A DNA stretch of 64,000 nucleotides, taken from the NCBI GenBank assembly GCA_025174535.1, contig JALBUN010000014.1, positions 558,001 through 622,000 on the forward strand, in the 5' to 3' direction. The notes beneath the pieces are model-generated. The model saw only the letters and a list, made by a program, of their open reading frames with translations, was not told the DNA's origin and made no database searches. This DNA is from Cantharellus purpuraceus (lineage: Eukaryota > Basidiomycota > Agaricomycetes > Cantharellales > Hydnaceae). The position numbers were made by a program, and so were the translations under genes. Shown piece after piece: positions 1 through 10,368 of this stretch. The first letter of the stretch is position 1. Each line of letters opens with the position of its first letter.

Positions 1-210
1 GACGATCGAGGAGAGGATTCTCGCTGTGAGTCGCAGTGCCTCTTACTGTCTGTGATGTTTATCGTTGTCGCTTTTCAGCTGCAAGACAAAAAGCGTGAAT
101 TAGCGAAGGCAGCGTTGAGTGGTGACAAGATTAAGAACAACAAACTTGGCTTGGACGATATCATGGAGCTGTTCCGAACTGGCGCAAAGGATGACTCCGA
201 CGAGGAGTGA
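1..210 (+). CDS. Snf2-family DNA helicase/ATPase, C-terminal end (partial)
   Basis: Only the last two exons lie in the window: 1-25 and 79-210, separated by a GT-AG intron at 26-78. The spliced reading is TIEERILA followed by LQDKKRELAKAALSGDK and ends DSDEE-stop. The run EERILxLQxKKRELAKAALSG, followed by a short leucine-containing segment (LGLDDIMELF), is the conserved tail that closes the second RecA lobe of Rad5/Rad16/Uls1-like Snf2 ATPases. That family uses ATP hydrolysis to translocate on DNA and remodel nucleosomes or replication forks. The ATPase motifs and any RING domain are outside the window, so the subfamily cannot be assigned. Its 3' end converges on COX20, with 252 bp between the stop codons. 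Confidence 0.85.
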   Translation, partial: DDRGEDSRCESQCLLLSVMFIVVAFQLQDKKRELAKAALSGDKIKNNKLGLDDIMELFRTGAKDDSDEE

Positions 211-462
211 GTGCTTCACTATCCTTGAGGTTTCGACCTGGCTGTGAATGTTCAGCTCCGAGTCGTAGCAGTTGAAGCTGTTAGTCTTGATTACACATGT
301 CAACACAATATATTAAGAGTTAAATATTAAACATTAGCAGGCCTCCAGTTTGACGAAAGGCGTGATGTAATATCCACACGTATTTTCCATAGTTTACAAA
401 TGCAGAATATATTGAAGTCATGGAGGATCTGTCTGCAAAGATTTTTGAGTTCTGCACTCGTT

Positions 463-1026
463 CTATAGGTCCTTCTCGAGCTCCTCTGGTCGTTTCCGTC
501 GCACACGAGGTAGAGAATCGACAACGACTTGTATACGTCTGTGTTCACCCCTGATCCTTCTTCGACATATTTCCCTAGAATAAATTTAGTCATAGGTTAA
601 GAAACGGGAGCGTTATTGACCATATGCCAACAGTGACAAAAACAAAGGACCCCATTGCCCAGTTGAACGCAACCCACGGTCCTTGATGGAAGACATGTAA
701 ATCAATACAACCATAGAAGCTACGATGAATGCAACTTGCTGGCATTGATCCCTCTGATGAAGCCGATGCCAACCCCGCTTGCAATACCACTCAGTAAGCT
801 AGTTCGCGCGCAAGGCATCTGACCAATGTTCGATATGTCCTCGGCAAGATTGATCCTCTTCACTTGAAAGATTGTGGTTTCAAGCATCACCAAAGTATGT
901 CAAGATAGAGCGCACCTTGACAGCGAGCTTGACATCTTTCTTGATATCTCCTGTTAATTCCTGGTTCGGCGCATTAGTGGGCGACGTTTGAGATGTTTGC
1001 GAAGAGACTGGTGCGGATTCCACCAT
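463..1026 (-). CDS. COX20: Cytochrome c oxidase assembly protein COX20
   Basis: Four exons (1026-916, 857-740, 681-621, 574-463) give a 133-residue protein with all phases closing. The hallmark is residues about 48-62, GQMPCARTSLLSGIASG, followed by GIGFIRG and a second hydrophobic stretch NWAMGSFVFVTVGIW, which matches the two-helix COX20/FAM36A fold. COX20 sits in the mitochondrial inner membrane and chaperones newly made Cox2 for complex IV assembly. The tail is basic and polar, as in the family. The second intron (739-682) starts with GCAAGT rather than GT. Only this GC-AG splice restores the frame between the helices. The start was chosen at 1026 because the preceding in-frame codons would only lengthen an unrelated leader. 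It is divergent from the PCI gene that starts at 1120. Confidence 0.9.
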
Positions 1027-1097
1027 AACTCTTGCTACCGTTAGGTAAGCAGACAAGCTATCACGTAATGTCATGTGTGACAAGCTTGTTTCTTCAG

Positions 1098-1105
1098 TCA
1101 CGTGA
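1098..1105. promoter_or_regulatory. TCACGTGA palindrome between COX20 and CSN12-like gene
   Basis: An 8-bp perfect palindrome with a CACGTG core lies 15 bp upstream of the CSN12-like ATG, inside the 93 bp separating two divergent start codons. It matches the binding preference of bHLH factors of the Cbf1/USF type. The same octamer precedes MIS12 and CDC20 in this window. Function is inferred from position only. Confidence 0.45.
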
Positions 1106-1119
1106 TCTCACTTTCAGCG

Positions 1120-2953
1120 ATGAGTGCCACAGCTCAATATTTATCTAATGCCGCAACAGCTTACAAAAACAAGCAAGGAGACGTACTCGCAGACTTACTG
1201 CTGCCTGATATTAGTGACCCAGCTGTTGAGCCAATCATAGAAGAGTTGCTACCGGTACGCCGAACTATGATGGTATATAAGGGCTCACAAAGAGGTCAGG
1301 CGACGGATCCGTCGATCATAGGAAAATGTCAATATACGGACTACCGTAGTACAGTCTCTTCCAAACGATGATCACACACGACTGGCAGATCTCATGGGCA
1401 CAGTGTTGCAATACATCCGAGATGTAACATTAGTGGACGATGATGCGCACATTTCGTTACTGAGGTCCCTACGGATCTCAAAGATATACGAGTAATATGT
1501 GTAACACGCTCTCCTGCTTTAAAATGACATATATCTTCTAGGTCAGCAACTAAAATGTTCGCCCTGCCAGATTCGGGATGGTTCAATCCATGTATTCAGC
1601 AATTGACTCTACAGCTTTTGGAAGACGCGATTGAGGAGAGTTTATATCTATTATACAACATTGTTCTTTCGTCTGATCTCCATACTAGGCTGATGAAGCT
1701 CAGGATGACAATAGCAGGGATCGCTTTGTGGCCGCAATCACAATGGTGACTAATGGTCCTCTCAAAACGGCTGCAGCGGACAACAAGTATGTTGGGGAGT
1801 TGAACCTTCAGTATGTAATTCCTAACATGCTGCAGAGCATTGGATGCTCTGCACACTATTGCTCCTCGACCGCGGGACATCACATTTTGGCTCGCAAACC
1901 TCCTCCTCCAGAATTCTTTCGAAGTATGATCACTTACACGTAGTCAGTTGTTTTATTGGGTGCTCATCTAGTTCTTCCCTCCACCCTAGCTACGAGATAC
2001 CCTGGCATCCGCAGAACCGATCCTCGGGTTTCTTACGCCACAACTGGACAACTTGCACCTGTTCACAAAAGCCGAGCAAGTAACGTTTCATTACTATGCT
2101 GGCTCAGTTTTCCTTGTAAAAGAGGAGTTACGATCTGTGAGTTACTTGACATCAGCAGTTATAGAGTCATCGCTGATAATTGTTCAAAAGGCTCGTGACC
2201 ATCTACAACTCGCATTCGAGCTATGTACAAACCGCAGCTTCACAAACAAACGGTAAAAGACTTCCAGAAGAGTGACAGTCATCTTTAATTTCCTACATTA
2301 CAGACTGATCTTCATCAACCTTGTCACTGTTTCAATCTTATTGGGAATATTCCCTCACCCACATTTGCTCACCGTGTTCGGACTCTCAGACCAATTTTCA
2401 CCCTTAATTGAGGCAATTAAACTGGGCGACCGTTCTGCATTCCGACTTCATCTCGACAACAACATGGAGTGGTTTCGAGAGCGGTATATTTACCTCATCC
2501 TGCGTGCCAAAGGTGAAGCCTTGGTTCTCCGCAGCCTATTTCGGCGAGCGTGTGTTCCTTTTGTTTCATCAGGTTTGCCTCCAATAACGAAAAGATATCA
2601 TCCAGGATCCTCCTTTCGCGAACATTATGGCCTCCAGACAAAAACGGTCAACCGCCAACGATCCAGTTCGAGCATCTGCTTGCAGCAATTCGTCTTTCGT
2701 GTCGATATTCTGCGATCGGGGACATGGATCTCTCGACGTGGGATCAAGTCGATATGGAGGCACTATGCGCAAGCCTTATTGACCAGGTAACCAAATTTTA
2801 TGATTTCTACTTCAGCAGTGATTCATCAAACCTCCGTGGTAGGGTTATATTCAAGGCTATCTGCTCCATTCGCGCTCTTGTCTCGTCGTTCAGAAAGGGC
2901 CTACTCTTGGTTTTCCACCTGTATCATCAGTAACTGTACGGAACGAAGAATGA
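1120..2953 (+). CDS. PCI-domain protein of the CSN12/PCID2 (Thp1) family
   Basis: Ten exons were modelled: 1120-1254, 1355-1491, 1542-1639, 1699-1786, 1836-1923, 1990-2136, 2191-2252, 2304-2549, 2606-2786, 2843-2953, giving 430 residues. Diagnostic blocks are FTKAEQVTFHYYAGSVFLV, then FTNKRLIFINL, a WFRERYIYLILR block, and near the end GYIQGYLLHSRSCLVVQKG. The order matches CSN12/PCID2, where a TPR-like helical array leads into a winged-helix PCI domain. Family members act in the TREX-2 mRNA export complex or beside the COP9 signalosome in the nucleus. The boundary at 1699 is the least certain because the donor at 1640 leaves a choice of acceptors. A very short 23-bp intron at 2550 was considered and replaced by the 56-bp intron 2550-2605, which also keeps frame and reads better. 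Confidence 0.82.
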
Positions 2954-3179
2954 AATCCAATATGCTGTCTTTACGTGGGCTCTTTTACATTCCGGAGCAA
3001 GGCTAAATCAATATGATACACAGTACAGCGAGTAGCAAAGCGGTAAAACAAGGTAAACTAATACAGAAACTGATAATGACATTGTGAGACGACCCATTCA
3101 CTGGGTGCTGGAACCCGAGGCGGATTGCACATCTATTGCTGGCCTGGTCAGGATACGGAATTCGGAGTGACTAAGGCGT

Positions 3180-6100
3180 TCACTTACTATTGTACATGGA
3201 GGCAAAATCACTCATGAAAGGAGCCGTTTGACCTTGCAGAGGTCCCGACATGACGGGCAAACCATATAACGAAGAAGTAATCAAAGACGGGTCAGAGAGC
3301 TGCTCCGGAAAGTCCTTCCAGAGATCTTTTGGCGAATCATAGTTGCCCGAGTCGACGAATTGTGTTATACCTATGTCGCCCGATACCTCTGACGGGTATT
3401 TAAATCCCTCCTGCGTGGGCCAACGGTCAAAGTCAGGGAACGCATTTGCTGGCGGGCGGGGGGTTTCCGAGCCGAGCGTATACTGGTGCGGTTGAGGTAG
3501 CTGCGCCTGGTGCTGCTGTTGCTGCCGCTGATGTTGTGGTCGTTGTGGTTGCGGCTGTGGCTGCTGTTGCTGTTGCTGTTGCTGTGGTAGTAACTGTTGT
3601 TGTGGTTGCTGTGGCTGCTGCTGCTGCTGCTGCTGCTGCTCCGCGGTCCGCATTGTAGTTTGCATCCCTAGCCTCATCTCTCCATTGCCAAGCTGGAGCG
3701 ACGACAACGAAGACGCCATCATGACACCGTTGGCACCATTAGCACTCTGAGTTCCCGCAGCGTCTGACGGCTCGGAAAAAGTGACTTCACGCCCATTCAT
3801 CTCCTCCGACATGCGCTTGCGTTTGTCGTGCCGCCACTGGGCCTGGCGCGACAACTCGACCTCGCGCATGTCAATTTTTGCACCGTGGAGGAGTTCCCAG
3901 GCGCGTCCTGCGCTTGGCCAGATGGTCTGTGAGATGTGCGTGTTCAGAAGATGGGTGTGAGAATAACAGGTCAGCGAAGAACTTACATTCATCGCCTGCA
4001 GTGCATCCATGCATTGTTGCAAACCAAGAGCCGCCTGCACGTCAACCGGTCGTACAGACACTACAGAGATGCATCTATCATAAAAGACCATGATCACGGG
4101 TACGCCAGAGACGTACAAGTCGTCATATGCATAATTCTAAAAACAAGACTAAGCACACGTATCGTACTCATAGAGAACATACAGTACGCACCCTGCACTG
4201 AATACATAATAAGTCAAATATGCTGGACTCCGCCGTAAACAGAAATTCTCTTTATATTTCATAACTGTCCAAATCAAACATCACAGCACCGCGTCTTATC
4301 ATCAGACAGACAAAGCACAGGCAACATCGCGGAGGGTACTCACCGATATTGCTAATTCGCGTCGAAGCCATAGCGCACATGTTAAAGGCCTTGCGACATG
4401 ACGCATTCGCTTCGGCGTCGTCATTCTCCAGGGAATATTGTGTGCCACCTTGCCTGCGTCAACAGAGCAGGCATAGAAAATTTGGGTGTGAGTTTGACGT
4501 CATAATTGAGAAAGAAAAAGTAGGACCCACTGCAACTTTCGGCGAATGCTACAACGGACGCGGTCAGAGGCAGTCATGGAGAGCCATCAGATCATAGGGA
4601 AAAACGACTCACAAAGGCCGATGCACAAGGAGGACAGAGCACCAATACTGCATATGCAGCGTGAGGACGTGCGGGGGTGGCATGGCGTTTGAGGCGCAAT
4701 TGAGCTGCAAGTGTTTCGGTAGCTCAATGTACCACTTGTCGAGCCGCTTCTCGAGGAGGGCAGACTCGGTGTGACGGCTGTGGGTAGGGGGCGGATGCAC
4801 AGCATAGATCGACTCGACGATATTACTCAAGATCCCCGCTAACAATACGAATGATGAGAATATGAATTAAGGACAGATAGAGGGAGGGAGACGTACAGAG
4901 ACGAGCGGAGGCATTGAAGCATGAGATGATGTGCGTGGGCACAGGGACATACGATGAAGGCAGCTCGTTTTCGGGAGTCGTCTCCCCAGGGCAAGCTGAG
5001 TTATGTTTCTGCCATAGCTCATTTTCTTCATCCTAATGGTAATATCATCAATTACCAAGCTAACGTAGCCACATATGCAGATAGCTCACCGGATCCTCGC
5101 CTGGTAAAGGCGTGTCGAAATCACGCTCGAAGATGGACAGCGGACGGCCTAGCAGGATGGGTTCAGTGAACGCTCGTGTATGCAAGTGAGGGTGCATGCA
5201 TAATACACAATTACAGACTCATCTCCCGACATACACGGTGACTCCACCATAGAAAGAGAAGAAGAAAAAAGAAGGAATGCAATTCACCAATATACGTGCT
5301 AACGTACTTGTCCATAATAACGCACGAGTACCAGATGCGCTTCCGCACCTGACGCTCTGTCTCTGAGAAGAGCTCGGAGCCGGTACGTTGCCATCTGTCT
5401 GCAAAACGGTGCATACCGAGGTCTTGGGCCTAGGTGGAAAGAAGGGATTGAAGATATAGGTTAGTATGAGGCATGACAAGAGGAGACAAACAACGAAATA
5501 GACAAAACAACATGTATCACGGCCAAGCGAGAAACGCCGAAACCAAAAACGATTACCAAACATAGAAGGAAGTCGTTACACACCATCCTTACAGCCATGC
5601 CAACATACAACCACGCCTGTGCCATGGCGCCAATTCCAATCTCGCGGTAACTCAGCAGTAGAAGCGCCTGGCACGTCGAGGGGCGACTTGATGCGTATGT
5701 TTGGTCTTATACATAGTAAGTGACGAGGCAGCTGTCGTCGGATGAAATCTCCACACGTACTCAGAATTCCCTTCGCATCCTCCAAATAATCGTCTCCCGC
5801 ATTCCACATGACGCCCTCACTCGCTGGGATCGGTGCCTCCAGTGTCGCACGGTACCTAGCAGCGACTGCGAACATTGCCAGTAAAAGGAGCGTGGGGACG
5901 CGGTTTTCCCCATGTACGATCACTTTCGTAGGAGCCTTCGACTTTTGAGGCGGGATGGTATCAACACTATTTGGGCCGGTTGTATTGACATTATTGCTGA
6001 CATCAGTGATGCTAGGCCTGGTATCAGTTACAAGTGGGTTAGTGACAGCATTGGGCATGGAATCGAGAACCCTTTGCGCCCACTGATGGGGTGCCACATG

Positions 6101-7542
6101 CTCAGGGTTCAACAACACGTACTGGTATGGCTGTCCTGGAGAAGATGACGCTTTCCAGTCAGAATCCACCCTGCCAGAGGTGCATTTGCATCAGCATCAC
6201 CAACACACTCGAAAGAGAGAAACAGAGTATGCGCGCAAAAGTGTTTGAGATATCACTCACTCTCCTTTGTAATCGCGCCAAAACTGCTTCTGTTGCATAA
6301 CAGGTAACACGGGATGCACGTATGCGAAATATAGGTCCAACAGCTCTTGCTGGACCTCCTTACTAGGCAACCGTGCTCGCTCTTGCGCCTCCCACTCTCG
6401 CTGACTACGGCGGGGCGGAGCACGGGGCCACACGCCAGCTTTCGGAAAACGCCAAATACCACCCTCATTGCGCTTGTCGAGACGGTCGCTCTGTCCGAGG
6501 ATATGTAGCCCGGAAACTTGTCCGTGGTAGCGTACTTGAGAGTCTTCGTTTAGAGAAAGCTGACCCACAGCACTTGCAAGTTCTTCGTCGTCGCCCTCAT
6601 CTGAGGAAGAGGCGGACGCAGGTGAGAGAGATGGCGTTACGCGGCCTGATCGATCGTGTACATGTGCGGTGTGTGAACCAGAAGAGTCAAGGCGGCGTCG
6701 CTGGCGTGGGCTTTCACCTGCAAGGTCTCGGTCGTGATTACTAGAACCACCCGGGCTCGCTCGGGAACTCCGTCGCATGTCAGTGACGAGGTTGAGTCTC
6801 GGCGGACTCGACATAGCGTTTGAAACCTTGCCTGCACCGGTTTTTATTCGTTCCTTGAGATTGTCTTGCCAATCGGCACTAGGACCCGCAAAGGGGCGTG
6901 TGCCTGTGGAAGAGGTGCTAAGACTCGTGCGCACGATCCTGCTCGCGCGGTTCTCGAGTATGTCGCCCGGCTTCCCGCGGGTGCCGAAAGGGCTTTCGTC
7001 GACGCGAGATAAGATTTCATTTGCTAGAGGGTCTCCCGCGAGGTCATCAATTAGAGAGCGAGCGCGTGGATCGCCCGAGGAGAGGAGAGTCCCGAGGAGA
7101 GCTTCCATCTGGTGGAGACGTGATTCTATGGCATCGATATAGCCCTTTGGAGGACCGCGTTTGCGCGAGGGACCAAGAAAAGTGCAGGGCGTGCCAAGCA
7201 GGACACAGTTTTTGCATGGTTCGTCGCTGGACCCTGGACGTTCGCATTTGCATTTAGACTTGCGACACTGGTCGCATGCTGGGGAGAGGTCAGGAGGAGA
7301 ATTGGGATAATAGAGTAAGGAGAACCTTTCGAGCTTCTGCGACGGATCTGCTTGTTGTCCTTCTTTGAGGCAGAAGGAGGTAGGTCTGGTAAGTCGTCCT
7401 CGTACTCGTCCTGGTCGAGAATGGTGTTCCAGGAGGAGTTTGGTTGGCTGAGAAATGGAAGGGGTGTTTGCGGAGGGGCGTGAATAGAGGAGGGAATGTT
7501 AACAAAGAGCTGGTCCATGCCTGCTGGGTCGTTGGTAGACAT
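3180..7542 (-). CDS. Zn2Cys6 transcription factor with fungal-specific MHR domain
   Basis: Thirteen exons (7542-7326, 7278-6261, 6170-5761, 5705-5584, 5429-5288, 5148-5090, 5032-4897, 4838-4613, 4453-4344, 4264-4192, 4136-4117, 4060-3987, 3926-3180) close in phase to 1117 residues. The binuclear zinc cluster is cysteines 74, 77, 84, 94, 97 and 104 (C-x2-C-x6-C-x9-C-x2-C-x6-C). It is followed by a basic linker RKRGPPKGYIDAIESRL and a heptad stretch expected to dimerise. The central fungal-specific transcription factor domain contains SYREIGIGAMAQAWLYVGMA, AQDLGMHRF and YIGRPLSIFERDFDTPLP. The C-terminal exon is glutamine- and proline-rich, a likely activation region. Proteins of this layout regulate carbon and polysaccharide use, but the target pathway cannot be read from sequence. 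Exon 11 is only 20 bp. The gene converges on the CSN12-like gene. Confidence 0.9.
3508..3644 (-). repeat. CAG/CAA-rich microsatellite encoding polyglutamine/proline
   Basis: Interrupted CAG, CAA and CCG triplets on the minus strand encode runs of glutamine with proline and histidine in the last exon of the Zn2Cys6 factor. The plus strand therefore shows a spurious alanine/valine-rich open frame. Such tracts change length readily and are typical of activation regions. Confidence 0.85.
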
Positions 7543-10368
7543 AGGTGCCCGAGGTGTCTTACTCTCCAAGTAAGGATGACTAAGCCTCCATTCCCACGGT
7601 ACATCCCAAATCTGACACCGAATCGGGCAATTCCGTGCCTGAGCACGCTAGCGTCAAGGGCAATGACCACACGATATGCTCGGCGTCGTCCATGACAGCG
7701 TACTCGATGTCTGGCTTGGCTACTAGTGTCAAACGCTATTATTCTTTTGGTATTATTTACCCGCACTCTCTTCGTCTCGTTATTATTCGTGCAGATCCAT
7801 CAGTGTCTCCCGCATTACTCACTCACAAGCGCTTGAGACAGATTACAGCCAAACTTATCCATCTCGTGACGTGGTCTGAAGAAGTCGCGATGCTGAAGCC
7901 TCGAAACCTTCTTTTCTCACAGGGTTCCAACTTGCTATCTTGAACGCCGGCTAACAATGTCCAAAGGCACTTCTCGTCGCCAATTGCTTCCTCATTTGCA
8001 GAACCCTTCCATGCATTCCCACCCCATAGTAGACCTGATAACCTCGTCACCTGCGAACTCACCCCGCCACGTGTTCGACTCAACCGATCAAAATTTTACT
8101 CCAAATCCTTGCTACACAATCTCGTCAACATTACAGCATCAGCTGACCTCCAGCTTCTTCCCCGACTGACCAAACTGACCTCGAAGATCTCGTCTCGAGC
8201 AGATCACCACGGAACAACACGGAATCTATAATACCGTGACACGCTTTCTTGCCGTCGTGTCGTGGTAGTCGATATACCTGTTTCGCCACATCTCACGTCG
8301 ACCCCATGCGACAAACCCGCCAACAATGTTATAGCTCTAGCTGCACGTTTGATCTTCCGCTGTGTACTAGCCGCCATGCCTTACTCCATCATCTATCTGG
8401 TTGGATTCCTAGGGGTTAAGGACTCGTGGTACTCAGGGCTTCGTGTCTCGCGCCTGTCACCTGTTGGTATATGCCCAAGGGGTGCCAGTCACGATAATCG
8501 GAAACCAAATCTGCAGATGGCACTTGATCCAATCACATGGCTCGCTTCGTCTGCTAGGTATGAGCCATTACACCTGTAGCTTGGCGAATCGGATGCAACG
8601 CTAGGGTATGTCCTTGTACAATGCGGTCAAATTCCAAATATAGAAACACGCGAATGACAGCTAGTGCTATATTCCACATTTAGCGTCCACTTTGGTGTTC
8701 TCCAACTGCAGTGCTTATATTTAGGCCAACTTGAAGCCCATCTCTATACTAGTTTTATTAACCCTGAACATCAACTTCTAACTCCTAACTAACATTGCCA
8801 AATGACACTTCTAATTGGAATCCGAAGCTTTCGATTTGTTCAGAAGCCAAGCCTGAGGTTATGAGCGAAGTCATATATCTCTAATTTGCAATTTGGATCT
8901 GAAGAACATTCCCGATTCAGGTTCTTAGTGATGTGCTCATCGACTGCGTACATACATACCATGTGTAGCCAGATCTAGCCAGATACACTACCCTTGATCT
9001 TGTCTTGAGAAACCATCAAAACACACTCCGGAAACATTAATCTCAGCCTCTCATGAACATCGATGACTATCTACATATGCTACCCTGCGGACCTGCTTTG
9101 CCGACAGGAGCTGCTTCCGGTCTCGTCCCCTAAATATTCCAGGAAAGTAAAGGAGCCTTTAAGGTCAAACTAGTAAATCGATGAGCCAGGGTTGGTAGAC
9201 AGTAGTTGTTTGCATATATATCCGCAGAAACATCCCCAGTTATAGTGTTAAATTATATGACCCTAGTTCATTGTTATTGCAGGTGCAAATGGGAGCAAGA
9301 TTATAGTCAAATGATACTCAACTACGCGCGTCCCCTGCTTATCATCTGGAAACCTCGTGCAAAACCCTGTTTAGCATCAACGGTAATGAAGAATACTGAG
9401 CTTGAAGCGCAGTTCCGCTGGCGGTACTGGCTGCCTGAAAGGCATAGCTTGATACAATGGAATCTGATGGTAAATCCGTCATCATATGTCAGCTTCATGA
9501 CAACATCCCGAGTCGACAATGAGGTTGTGCCGTGTGAAGCCTTACAACGCACATGCATTTAGATTTCCGTTTCAGCATCGTAAGGTGCAGTCACTAGTTG
9601 TAGCACAGTCTGTTGACGCAAGTCGCAGGTCTGAGGTCGGAAGATTTCATCGAAGGCGAGGCCAAAGCCACCGTCGTCAGCGATCGCAACCTGAGTCGTA
9701 AGCACCATGAGGTGGAGTCACGTTAAATACCCCATAGCCTCAAAAGCAGTCTGCTGATGCCGCAGAACTGGGCTCTGAATATTCGTCGATGGCGACCAAA
9801 GCCACCGTGTCAGCGATCATAGCCTGGGTCGTATCATGATGGCATGTTGCCCTTGTAAGTAAACCCGATCTCTGGGACTTGTTGGTCTGCTAATTCGTTC
9901 GGCATAATAAGATAAGCGGTCCAGAATTCAAGCTGTACTAGATTCTAAAGGCACCGTCCGTCGACTTATATTTCCAACCTATATCAGCATCATCCAGGGA
10001 GAGCGACAATCATGGAGACTTGCTGAAGGGCTGAAGGCTGAGCAGACTCAGGCCCAGCGCAACCCAGAGTAAGGCTCGCGGACTGATTTGAATATGTTAA
10101 GTCGCTTACGTACTGCCAGCCCAACATTACGTAATGCAGCTGTCTCACAGACTGGTAATCTTCTACCATCGCCCCACGTCACGAACACGGAATTCCGTCT
10201 ACGTTACACTGCCTAATTGGACAAACCACTAGCTTCTGCATCCGGAAAATTTTCTCTCATTGCAGTAATCACCAGTGTAGTGTTTACTGAATTGTAGACG
10301 TGATCGTTTTAGTGATCGATCATTGCCTGCCACTGCAAGTGCTATAGTTCAGGGGCTCTTCAGCCGTT
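7543..10368. other. Gene-poor interval upstream of the Zn2Cys6 factor and the transporter
   Basis: No open frame here shows a recognisable domain or a consistent exon chain. The part next to 7542 is presumably the promoter and leader of the Zn2Cys6 gene. The part next to 10368 would serve the transporter. The middle contains short AT-rich stretches and one degenerate direct duplication, annotated separately. Confidence 0.5.
9610..9845. repeat. Imperfect direct duplication of about 95 bp
   Basis: Two copies, about 9610-9714 and 9751-9845, share the order CTG(T/C)TGA, AGTC/CAG, TCGA(A/T)GGCGA, CCAAAGCCACCGT, GTCAGCGATC and CCTG(A/G)GTCGTA. The divergence is substantial, so this is an old tandem duplication. 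No function is apparent. Confidence 0.6.

Noticed and set aside
724..739. A 16-bp GT-AG intron in COX20
   Set aside because: Too short to be spliced. The GC-AG intron 739-682 gives the expected COX20 second helix in frame.
2550..2572. A 23-bp mini-intron in the CSN12-like gene that restores frame
   Set aside because: The same donor with the acceptor at 2605 gives a normal 56-bp intron, also in frame, and a better continuation (LFRRAILLSRT).
3446..3658. Alanine/valine-rich plus-strand open frame
   Set aside because: It is the antisense shadow of the glutamine-rich exon of the Zn2Cys6 factor.
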